The position numbers and the translations under genes were made by a program. From an uncultured Lentisphaerota bacterium (GTDB lineage: Bacteria > Verrucomicrobiota > Kiritimatiellia > CAIQIC01), in assembly GCA_903889245.1 (NCBI GenBank), contig CAISWQ010000020.1, positions 1 to 64,000 of the forward strand: 64,000 bases of DNA, read 5' to 3'. The notes under the pieces are model-generated. The model did no database searches. It saw only the letters and a list, made by a program, of their open reading frames with translations, and had not been told where the DNA came from. Positions within the stretch are counted from its first letter, which is position 1. Each line of letters begins with the position of its first letter. Of this stretch, positions 49,288 to 57,107 are shown piece by piece.

Positions 49288-50355
49288 ATGCAAAGCTGGA
49301 TTGATGTGACGTGGGCGAACAACGAGGTCTGGCGTTTCGGCGCGCTGGCGATCTGCGTGCTGGCGGCGCTGGTCTGCGGCCGGCTCATCCGTCGCGCCCT
49401 CCTCGGCACGGCGGCCCGGCACGCCGCGCAACCGGTCTGGGCCGCGACGCTGACCGCGGGCGCGCGGGTCTCCGTCTTCATCCTGTTCCTGCTCGGCCTC
49501 AACCTCGGTTTGAGCTTTTTACGCTTGGGCGACGCCGCGGCGGAGCTGGTGCGCACCTCCTACGGCGTGCTGATCACGCTCTCGCTGGCGTGGCTGGCGT
49601 GGCAGTTCGTCAACGTCACCGAGGCCTGGCTGCGCCGGCTCGGCGCGGGCGACCGGCGCGCCGACCAGATCCTCGCACCGCTGGTCCGCAACAGCCTGCG
49701 CCTCATCCTCGTGCTGCTGACGTTGTTGCAAATCGCGACGCAGTTGAGCGGCAAGCCGCCGTCTTCGCTCATCGCCGGCCTCGGCGTCGGCGGCCTCGCG
49801 CTCGCGCTCGCCGCGCAGGAGACCATCAAGAACCTGTTCGGCTCGATCGTCATCCTGACCGACAAGCCGTTTGAGCTCGGCGACGTGATCCGCGTGGACG
49901 GCCACGAGGGGCCGGTGGAGAAAATCGGGATGCGCTCGACGCGCCTGCGCACGGCGGACGGTTTCCTGGTCACACTGCCCAACGGCGAGCTGGCCAACAA
50001 AACGATCGTCAACATCGGCAAGCGCGGCAGCATCCGCCGGGTGCTCAACCTCTCGCTGCCCGACGGCACACCGCCCGCCCAGATGCAGCGCGCGCTGGAC
50101 ATCGTGCGGGAGATTCTGCGCGACCACGAGGGCCAGCGGCCCGACCTGCCGCCGCGCGTGCACTTCGCCGACATCACCAGCACCGCGCTCACGCTGCAGG
50201 CGATCTACTGGTTCCACCCGGCCAGCGACTACTGGGCCTACATGGCCCACGCCGAGAAGGTCAACCTCGCCATCCTGCAAAAATTCAGCGCCACGAACAT
50301 TGCGCTCGTTGCACCGACCGCCATCAATGTGATCAACGCCTCGCGTCCGGCCTGA
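49288..50355 (+). CDS. Small-conductance mechanosensitive channel (MscS family)
   Basis: The 355-residue protein has four hydrophobic helices in the first 165 residues. The pore helix TM3 is GVGGLALALAAQETIKNLFG (168-187), with the Gly/Ala packing that defines MscS. The beta domain follows with DKPFELGDVIRVDGHEG, VEKIGMRSTRLRT and LPNGELANKTIVN. By family it releases solutes on osmotic downshock in the cytoplasmic membrane. It starts at the ATG at 49288 with AAGGAAG upstream. Monocistronic. Confidence 0.94.
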   Translation: MQSWIDVTWANNEVWRFGALAICVLAALVCGRLIRRALLGTAARHAAQPVWAATLTAGARVSVFILFLLGLNLGLSFLRLGDAAAELVRTSYGVLITLSLAWLAWQFVNVTEAWLRRLGAGDRRADQILAPLVRNSLRLILVLLTLLQIATQLSGKPPSSLIAGLGVGGLALALAAQETIKNLFGSIVILTDKPFELGDVIRVDGHEGPVEKIGMRSTRLRTADGFLVTLPNGELANKTIVNIGKRGSIRRVLNLSLPDGTPPAQMQRALDIVREILRDHEGQRPDLPPRVHFADITSTALTLQAIYWFHPASDYWAYMAHAEKVNLAILQKFSATNIALVAPTAINVINASRPA

Positions 50356-50371
50356 CACAGCCGGGTGCCGA

Positions 50372-51766
50372 TTATTTCTGACCCTCGGTGATTTTTTCGG
50401 GGCCGGCGCCGGGCTGGGCGAGCTCCTCCAGCGGCCGGTCGAATTCCAGTTTTGCTACGAGCACGGTGTTGGCCAGCTCGTTCGCAGGCAGATTCCGCAG
50501 CCGCAAATAGGCCTTCTGTTCCTGGTGGTCGGCGGGTGTCAGGTTGCAGACGCACTCGATTGGCCGGCCGGTGTTCAGCAGCGTCGCGCGCTTGGGCAGA
50601 ACGTTGAACGGTTTCAGCTTCACGCCGTCGCCGAGCAAATCCTGGTTCATGTGGACGTAGAGCGTGCGGTCGCGGCGCGTCAGCATCACGGTGCGGTTGC
50701 TCGTCAGGTACGTCGCGGGCTGCACACCTTCGAGGCTTTCCTTGATCGTGCCGTACCACTGCCCGATGCGCCGCAAAATTCCCGCCGCCACCTCTGGCAT
50801 CTGGCCATCGGCCTGCGGGCCGACGTTGAGCAGATAGTTGCCGTCGCGCGCGAGGTAGCGGTCAATGCTGCGCTCGAGATGGCGGTCGGTGTAATAGTCC
50901 TCGTCGCGCCGGAAGCCCCAGCTCTCCATGCCCACCGACTGGCACGCCTCGGTCGGCCGGTCGAATGTGGCGGCGACGTCCTTCTCATAGTCGCGCTCCG
51001 GTGTGCCGAAGTCGCCCTCGTCGAAGCCGCGGTTGTTGATGACGGCCTTCGGTTGGAGCTGGCGGATCAGCGCGTTGATCGAGGGGTCCTTGTGCTTCGG
51101 CACGTTCATGTCCCACCAGAAACCGTGGATCTCGCCGTAGTTCATGCACAGCTCGCGCACCTGCGCCTTGAGGAACTCCAGGTATTTCTTCCAGTCGGGC
51201 GCGTCGCCGGCCTGCGGCGGCAGCTCGTGGTGCCGGCCCTCGTTCGGATAGTTCGGCTGGTTCCAGTCGGCGATCGAATAGTAGAGGCACAGCGGCACGC
51301 CGCGCTGGTGGCAGGCGTCGGCAAGCTGCCGGACGATGTCCTTGCCGTAGGGCGTGTTCATCGTGTTGAACTTAGTCTGCTGCGTGTCCCAGAGACAGAA
51401 GCCGTCGTGGTGCTTGGTCGTCAGGCAGATGTACTTCATGCCCGCGGCCTCGAGCAGGTCGAGCCACGCGTTGGCGTCGAACTTCACCGGGTTCCACTGC
51501 TGCGCGAGCTTCACGAACTCGGCGCGCGGCACGCGCGCCCGCCACTGGTGCTGCTCGTGCCAGCCGGGGATCGCATAGACGCCCCAGTGGACGAACAGCC
51601 CGAACCGCTTCTCGAAGAACCAGTCGCGCCCGTCGCCGAACCGCTTGATTGTTTTTGGTGCGCCGGATTTTTTCGCCTCGGCTTTGGCCGCGTAACTCGC
51701 GAGCGGCGCGAGGCCGGTGACCGCCAGCGCACCCGCGCCGGTCCTGATAAAGCTGCGACGGTTCAT
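50372..51766 (-). CDS. GH29 alpha-L-fucosidase with Tat signal
   Basis: The 464-residue protein has a twin-arginine leader RRSFIRTGAGALAVTGLAPL. The barrel has FGLFVHWGVYAIPGWHEQHQ, ICLTTKHHDGFCLWD and GFWWDMN, in which Asp219 is the predicted nucleophile. A C-terminal beta-sandwich follows (about 340-464). By family it hydrolyses alpha-L-fucosides, so it fits the fucose/rhamnose theme of the region. I chose the ATG at 51764-51766 with TAGGAG five bases upstream; a longer frame begins ten codons earlier. Monocistronic; a palindrome array precedes the gene. Confidence 0.93.
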   Translation of the reverse strand: MNRRSFIRTGAGALAVTGLAPLASYAAKAEAKKSGAPKTIKRFGDGRDWFFEKRFGLFVHWGVYAIPGWHEQHQWRARVPRAEFVKLAQQWNPVKFDANAWLDLLEAAGMKYICLTTKHHDGFCLWDTQQTKFNTMNTPYGKDIVRQLADACHQRGVPLCLYYSIADWNQPNYPNEGRHHELPPQAGDAPDWKKYLEFLKAQVRELCMNYGEIHGFWWDMNVPKHKDPSINALIRQLQPKAVINNRGFDEGDFGTPERDYEKDVAATFDRPTEACQSVGMESWGFRRDEDYYTDRHLERSIDRYLARDGNYLLNVGPQADGQMPEVAAGILRRIGQWYGTIKESLEGVQPATYLTSNRTVMLTRRDRTLYVHMNQDLLGDGVKLKPFNVLPKRATLLNTGRPIECVCNLTPADHQEQKAYLRLRNLPANELANTVLVAKLEFDRPLEELAQPGAGPEKITEGQK

Positions 51767-51795
51767 GGTGACTCCTATGGGTTTGCCGCGCGGCA

Positions 51796-51845
51796 TTTTC
51801 CAAGGCTTGGAAAATTTTCCAATCTTTTTTCCAAGCCTTGGAAGA
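51796..51845. repeat. Phased palindrome array, 2 units plus a half-site
   Basis: Full units start at 51796 and 51827 (31 bp apart), with a half-site TTTTCCAA at 51815. It lies upstream of the GH29 gene. Confidence 0.9.
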
Positions 51846-51848
51846 CTT

Positions 51849-52092
51849 TTTGAATGAGGAAAGCAGGAAGCCAGGAAAAGAAAACCTCCATTCCTGTTTT
51901 CCTGATTTCCAAATTCACTCTTCTTGCCGCATCCTCGCCCGCCTGGGCGCTCCGCTCAACAAAATCATGACGGCGTATGGCTGGCCGCGCTCTGACGAGC
52001 GCGGCTACTCAAGACTGGAAGACTTTTTGAATGTGGAAAGCAGGAAGGCAGGAAAAGAATTTCTCTGCTTCTGTTTTCCTGGCCTCTGACTT
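51849..52092. repeat. Inverted word repeats around a hairpin
   Basis: GGAAAGCAGGAAGCCAGGAA faces TTCCTGTTTTCCTGATTTCC (51857-51909). The same words recur at 52033-52092 after GAAGACTTTTTGAAT, which is itself repeated (51841 and 52018). The region between has CGCGCTC-tgac-GAGCGCG (about 51990-52008). The rest of the gap to 52287 shows no gene or clear signal; GAGGAAATAAG precedes the next ATG. Confidence 0.75.
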
Positions 52093-52287
52093 CTGGCCGC
52101 TGACCCCTTGCTTCCGCGGCACCTCCGCGCCAAGCTGGCCGTGACCGCACCGCCGCCCAACTCCAATCAGCCTCCGCCCCTGCCAACCTAAACCCGCCGC
52201 CCGCCATCGGCCTTGACCTTGCCGCCAGCTTATGACCACACTCCGCCGTGGGTAGGCTGCTAGTTAAATAGTAAATGAGGAAATAAG

Positions 52288-53592
52288 ATGCCGACACACT
52301 CGCTTGATTTCGACTATGGAGACAAGACCATTCAAGAGTTCGTCCTACTTTTTAAAAATGGACAATTAAATCTGGAGCCTGGCTTCCAGCGCTCTTCTGT
52401 CTGGACATTATCCGACAGAAAAAAACTGATTGAATCACTGTTGCAAAATTACCCGATACCGTCAGTCTTTCTCTACAAGCAGAACGATGACGGGAAATTA
52501 CGGTACGATGTGATTGACGGAAAACAGCGATTGGAAACCGTTTTAATGTTCCAAGGCGCAGGACATTTTCGCGGGTCGCGGTTTGATGTAAAGGCACGGC
52601 TTGGACCAGACGAAGGCGTCGAAGAATGGGATTGGTCGAGACTGCAAAATCGTGGTCATGAATACCGCTTGGCGGGGTACAAATTTCAGACGGTTGAAAT
52701 AACTGGAGATCTTTCGGACATCATAGACTTGTTTGTTCGGATTAATTCTACAGGCAAACGACTAACTGGTGCAGAAAAACGCCATGCAAGATTTTTCCGT
52801 AGCGACTTCCTTAAGCAAGCTGGACGCCTTGCTGAAAACAGGCAACGGTTTTTCCTCGAAAACCGGATTCTTTCGCCCGGCCAAGTCAGCCGAATGAAGC
52901 ACGTGGAACTTGTCTGTGAGTTGATGGCCTCATTACAGTCCCGAGGTCTGATAAATAAAAAGAAAGCACTCGACGGGATTATTGGTGGACAGGCCATAGA
53001 TTTGCGAACACTCCGTCGAGCGACTCAAGAAACCGTCAGAATTCTGAATCTCGTCAGGAAGGTATTCCCTGAAATACGCTCCACACGTTTTGCGAACTCT
53101 GCTGATTTTTATTCATTGTTTGTTTTCTTGTGGGAGCTAGACCAAGAAGGTTGCATTCTTTCGGATATCAAACGGAACCGGCAAGCACAGCGGCTTCTGG
53201 TCTGGCTGTCCAATGGTGTCAGCGAGGTACGTCAGCAGCAACGAAAGGCAGAAGGCGCAAATCCCGATCAGCGACTGTTTGCTGACTATTTACTCACTAT
53301 TCAAGGAGACACAGACAGTTTAGCGACCAGACAGCGCCGAGCTGAAATACTGAAACGAGTCTTCGGCGGGTTATTTGAAAAAAAGGATGAGCAACGCGGT
53401 TTCACAATCGAACAAAGAAGACTTCTGTGGCATTCAGAAGAACGGAAACGGTGTCCAGAATGTCGGCGTCCCTTAACGTGGATGAATTTTACGATTGATC
53501 ACATCAAGCCTCATGCTCTTGGTGGAAAATCGACTCTTTCAAATGCGGCTTTGATGTGTCGTTCCTGTAACTCAAGAAAAGGGAAACGATAG
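52288..53592 (+). CDS. DUF262-HNH endonuclease-like protein
   Basis: The 434-residue protein has an N-terminal DUF262 (ParB/GmrSD-like) domain, with EPGFQRSSVWTLSDRKKLIE (about 30-49), PIPSVFLYKQ and the signature DVIDGKQRLETVLMF (about 73-87), then LFVRINSTGKRLTGAE. The C-terminal HNH nuclease has CPECRRPL (Zn Cys pair), FTIDHIKPHALGGKSTLSNA and MCRSCNSRKGKR (second Cys pair and catalytic His/Asn). Such proteins are related to type IV, modification-dependent restriction enzymes. By analogy it may restrict foreign DNA; the target is unknown. It stands alone, is visibly AT-richer than its neighbours and is flanked by word repeats, which suggests acquisition. ATG with GAGG upstream. Confidence 0.88.
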   Translation: MPTHSLDFDYGDKTIQEFVLLFKNGQLNLEPGFQRSSVWTLSDRKKLIESLLQNYPIPSVFLYKQNDDGKLRYDVIDGKQRLETVLMFQGAGHFRGSRFDVKARLGPDEGVEEWDWSRLQNRGHEYRLAGYKFQTVEITGDLSDIIDLFVRINSTGKRLTGAEKRHARFFRSDFLKQAGRLAENRQRFFLENRILSPGQVSRMKHVELVCELMASLQSRGLINKKKALDGIIGGQAIDLRTLRRATQETVRILNLVRKVFPEIRSTRFANSADFYSLFVFLWELDQEGCILSDIKRNRQAQRLLVWLSNGVSEVRQQQRKAEGANPDQRLFADYLLTIQGDTDSLATRQRRAEILKRVFGGLFEKKDEQRGFTIEQRRLLWHSEERKRCPECRRPLTWMNFTIDHIKPHALGGKSTLSNAALMCRSCNSRKGKR

Positions 53593-53635
53593 TCTTTCTT
53601 CAACTAGGCTACCGAACCGTCTCTTATTCACACCT

Positions 53636-53716
53636 CGAATCCGCCCGCCTTGCGGCGGGGCTACAAGCGGCGCTGTTCTCGTCCAACGTCGTTTGTAGTG
53701 CGCTCGCGAGGGCGCT
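53636..53716. repeat. GC-rich hairpin cluster
   Basis: CCGCC-ctt-GCGGCGGGGC and GCGCTCGCGAGGGCGC-type hairpins, flanked by GCTACA/TTGTAG text, follow the DUF262-HNH gene. Confidence 0.6.
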
Positions 53717-53797
53717 CCGCTCTTCGCCATCAGCCATCCACCATTAGCCATCTTCCATCCGCCATCCCGCATCCCGTATCTCGCATCCCTCATCGTT
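53716..53797. repeat. Word repeat (CCATCAGCCATCC type)
   Basis: GCCATCAGCCATCCACCATT is followed by variants AGCCATCTTCCATCC, GCCATCCCGCATCCCG and TCTCGCATCCCTCATC. It runs almost to the stop of the GH106-like lipoprotein gene. Confidence 0.75.
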
Positions 53798-53813
53798 CTT
53801 CCCGCTCCCCGCC

Positions 53814-56800
53814 TCACTTCCGCTGCTTCAGCACGAACGGCTCGAATAGACCGTAGCCGACCGTGGCGTAGTCGGCGCCGGGCGGCGGCGTCTTGGGGCC
53901 GGTCTGGAACATGCGCGGCCAAGCGCTACCGAGGGGCTGTTTGCCGTGGTGCGGGCCGAGGGTGTTCTTGAGTGTGCCGATCACGGTGACCTCGATGGTG
54001 TTGACCCCGGGCTTGAATTGCTCCGTCACGTCGCACTCCCACGGCGGCACGCTCACGTAGCCGGCAACCTTCCCGTTCACGCTGACCTTCGCGACGCTGC
54101 CGTACCAGCCCGGCAACGCAACGGCATAGCGGCCGGCGGGCGCGGGCACCTCACACGCGGCGCGGTAGGCGACGCCCGCGCTATAAAACGGCTGGCCCTG
54201 TTCATTCCATTTGCCGAGCTGCAGCGGCTGGTCGGGCGCGATGACGAAGCCCGCGGCGGCCGGCTGTAGCGCGAAGTCGCCGAGCACATAGGCCGGCTCG
54301 ATCTCGTGGAAGATGGTGAACGGCGCGGCCTTGAGCGTGACGGTGTTTTCGCCCACGCGCGCGACGGCGGCGAGCGCGATCCGGCCGAAGGCCTTGTCGA
54401 GCCACCAGTCGCCCGGCTTGGCGTTGGCCGGCTGGCCGTTGCAGGTCACGGTGTAGAGGTCGGGCCGCTCGATCACGATGGCGAGGTTGGCGGGAACTTT
54501 CCCGGCGATGGTGAAGCGGTAGCTCGCCTCGAAGCCGGGGTTGTTGGTCAGCTTCTTCGCAATCAGCTCGTCCTTGAACTGCACCGCGCTGTCCCACGGG
54601 TTGCGCTCGAAGCCGTTCTTCTGGAAGGCGAACTGGTTGGCGTCATAGAAGTAGAGGTTCTTCCGCGTCTCGCCGCCGGCGCTGATGTCCACGTAGTCGA
54701 GCGTCAACACATTGGGCGCGATGCGTTGCGCGACCGGCGCGCCGTTCATGGCGAGCGTGGTCACCGTCTCCGCCGGCGCGGCCACCGGCGCGCGCGGCTG
54801 CTGCGGGAGGAATAGCAGCAGGCTGCCCGAGGGCGGCAGCGTGAAGCCGGCCGTGACGCCCGCCGCGGTTTTCGCGAACGGATAGGCGCGCGTCTGGCCG
54901 GTGTAAAGATCCCACTGCTCGACGCCGCCGGCCGCGACCTCCAGCGTGCCAGCCGAAGGCTGCTCGATGCTGGTGTTGACCAGCAGCAGCAGCTGGCCAT
55001 CGGCGAGCTGGCGGCGCTGGTGGAACAGGAGGCCCTTATCGCCCGCCTGCCGCGCGATGGCGAAGCCCGCGCTCTTCAGCATCCCCGGCAGCGCGGCCGC
55101 GTCCACCTGCCTGCCCAGCGCCACCGGTTGCTCCCGGGCTGCGCCATCTACGCGCGCGACCGGCGCGCCGCAGCGCAGCAGCGTGCCGCGGAACTTCTCC
55201 AGCAGCTTCAGCGTCGTGCCGTCGAGGTTCTCGACACTGGCGGGCAGAACCACCGTCTGGTAGCTGGCCTGGCCCACGACCAACTCCGCGCCGGCCACCG
55301 AGCCGTGGCGCGCGAGGATGTCTTCATCGCCGATGTCGTACTCGACCTGCGCCGTCTCCAGCGCCAGCAGCAGGTTGAAGAACTCATCACCGATGCGCTT
55401 GAGCTGGGCAGCGTTGCCCTGGTACATCCACGCGGTCGTCGTCGGCTCGAGCACCAGCACGCGGTTGACCTGCCGGCCCTGCGCCATGGCGCATGAGAGC
55501 CGCGCGAGGTAGCCGGCGTTGACGTGGTAGGCCTCCCACCACGGCTCGTGATAGCTGAACGACTGGGGATGGTCGCGCTTGCGCGCGCCGCGCAGCGTGA
55601 CGTAGGAGAGGTGCTCATCGAACAGGTTCACGCCGAGGACGCCGAGCCAGTCGCCGATGCGCTTCATGTCCTCGAAGCGCAGGTCCCAGCCGCCCGCGCC
55701 GTAGATTTCGCAGAGCGTGCGCGCGCGGCCGAGCTGGTTCGCCACGCTGCCGAGCTCGCGCACCATGCGGACGTTGCCGAACTGCGCGTGTGTATCCTCG
55801 CGGTACTGGTTCATCAGGCAGTCAATGCCCGGCGTCTGCTGCCACGCGGCCATCGCCATGTTGTCGGGCACGCCGGCACAATTCGGCCACGAGTGATCCC
55901 AGTAATGGCCGGTGAACGCCAAACCGTTTTTGGCGCACCACTCATAATAGGGCTTGGCCCAGCGCTCGATGAAGAGCGCGTTGCACGTACTGAAATAATC
56001 GTGCCGCACCCTGCGCCAGTCGCCGACCTCCTCCTTCAGGCACGGCAGGTTTTCGAGCAGGCTGTACCCGCAACGTTTTTGGAACTGCTGCGGCAGATCG
56101 GGTGTCCACGGCAGCCCGCCGGCCGGCACCAGCTCCGGCTCGTCGGTGAACGAACCGGGAATCCGCTTGCCGAACTCGCTGCCAACTTCGCGCCGGTAGG
56201 CCGCCAGCGTCACATCGAGGAATTTTTCCGTCACGCCCGGCATCATCAAGTCCACGTAGCAACGGTCGGCGTTCCAGCCGCGGTTGACCGCACGCAGGAG
56301 CGTCGCCACCAGATAGCGGCCCTGCGGCGACAGTTGGCCCGCGCGCGCTTCGCCGGAAACATCCGTGAACTTCTCGCCATCGAGGCGGAACACCGCCATG
56401 GTGTTCGTCGCCCATGCCGGCGCCTTCGTCTCCACCTTCAGTTGCAGCCCGCGCCCGCGCGACTCCGGCAGCAGCTCCGGCACCCAGCCGCCGGCGAACC
56501 CGGAGGGATAGGAATTCTCGTCGTAGATCCAACAGTTCATGTCGAGCCGCGCCGCCTCGTCGAGCGCGACCTTCCACAGCCGGAACCAGTCCGGGGAAAG
56601 ATAGGGCGTCATCAGCCCCGGCCGCGGGTGAATGAACACCTGCCTGACCTGCTGCCCCGCGAGGTCGCGCATCGTCTCGCGCACCTGCTGCTCGGTCAGC
56701 AGATCGTTCCAGACCCAGAGCGGCGCGGTGGCATATTCGCGCGGCGGCTGGGCGAAGAGCTTTTGCGCCGTCGCGGCAGCGGCGTTGCGCGGCGGCGCGC

Positions 56801-56861
56801 CCGGTGGCGTCGCGCAGCCGGCAAGGAGAACCAACATCAAACCGGCGAGGATTTTTTTCAT
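53814..56861 (-). CDS. GH106-like glycoside hydrolase, lipoprotein
   Basis: The 1015-residue protein has a lipobox signal (LAGLMLVLLAGCATPP), so it is probably anchored to a membrane. The catalytic part has APLWVWNDLLTEQQVRETM, QVFIHPRPGLMTPYLSPDWF, WIYDENSYPSGFAGG, GSFTDEPELVPAGGLPWTP and CEIYGAGGWDLRFEDMKRIG, the pattern of GH106-like alpha-L-rhamnosidases. GH2-like jelly rolls end the chain (GKVAGYVSVPPWECDVTEQF). By family it removes L-rhamnose-type residues. I chose the ATG at 56859-56861 with AGGAG upstream; a longer frame begins in a word repeat. Together with the GH106-like protein at 31278-35213 it gives two such enzymes of quite different sequence. Confidence 0.8.
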   Translation of the reverse strand: MKKILAGLMLVLLAGCATPPGAPPRNAAAATAQKLFAQPPREYATAPLWVWNDLLTEQQVRETMRDLAGQQVRQVFIHPRPGLMTPYLSPDWFRLWKVALDEAARLDMNCWIYDENSYPSGFAGGWVPELLPESRGRGLQLKVETKAPAWATNTMAVFRLDGEKFTDVSGEARAGQLSPQGRYLVATLLRAVNRGWNADRCYVDLMMPGVTEKFLDVTLAAYRREVGSEFGKRIPGSFTDEPELVPAGGLPWTPDLPQQFQKRCGYSLLENLPCLKEEVGDWRRVRHDYFSTCNALFIERWAKPYYEWCAKNGLAFTGHYWDHSWPNCAGVPDNMAMAAWQQTPGIDCLMNQYREDTHAQFGNVRMVRELGSVANQLGRARTLCEIYGAGGWDLRFEDMKRIGDWLGVLGVNLFDEHLSYVTLRGARKRDHPQSFSYHEPWWEAYHVNAGYLARLSCAMAQGRQVNRVLVLEPTTTAWMYQGNAAQLKRIGDEFFNLLLALETAQVEYDIGDEDILARHGSVAGAELVVGQASYQTVVLPASVENLDGTTLKLLEKFRGTLLRCGAPVARVDGAAREQPVALGRQVDAAALPGMLKSAGFAIARQAGDKGLLFHQRRQLADGQLLLLVNTSIEQPSAGTLEVAAGGVEQWDLYTGQTRAYPFAKTAAGVTAGFTLPPSGSLLLFLPQQPRAPVAAPAETVTTLAMNGAPVAQRIAPNVLTLDYVDISAGGETRKNLYFYDANQFAFQKNGFERNPWDSAVQFKDELIAKKLTNNPGFEASYRFTIAGKVPANLAIVIERPDLYTVTCNGQPANAKPGDWWLDKAFGRIALAAVARVGENTVTLKAAPFTIFHEIEPAYVLGDFALQPAAAGFVIAPDQPLQLGKWNEQGQPFYSAGVAYRAACEVPAPAGRYAVALPGWYGSVAKVSVNGKVAGYVSVPPWECDVTEQFKPGVNTIEVTVIGTLKNTLGPHHGKQPLGSAWPRMFQTGPKTPPPGADYATVGYGLFEPFVLKQRK

Positions 56862-56882
56862 GGCACGACTCCTGATGGAAAA

Positions 56883-56985
56883 GAAGAACTTAACGCAAAG
56901 ACGCAAAGGCAGGCAGAGGCCGCAAAGAATCCGTCTGGCTTTGCGTCTTCTGCCGGACTTTGCGCCTTTGCGTTAAAAATTCGCA
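56883..56985. repeat. Long imperfect inverted word repeat
   Basis: TTAACGCAAAGACGCAAAGG at one end and CTTTGCGCCTTTGCGTTAA at the other form arms of about 38 bp. Additional CGCAAAG words lie inside, and the spacer is only about 11 bp. It lies upstream of the GH106-like lipoprotein. Confidence 0.85.
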
Positions 56986-56991
56986 TCACGG

Positions 56992-57082
56992 TTTTCCCAT
57001 ACTTGGAAAACGCCCGCCTGTCCATCGCGATATTTTTCCAAGGCTTGGAAAATGCCGCGTGAAAATTTCCAAGCCTTGGAAA
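56992..57082. repeat. Phased palindrome array, 3 units, one 42-bp step
   Basis: Units start at 56992, 57034 and 57065, so steps are 42 and 31 bp. Both are near multiples of 10.5 bp (four and three helical turns). Confidence 0.9.
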
Positions 57083-57107
57083 GGGCACCCGCAGCCGGAG
57101 GCAGAGG

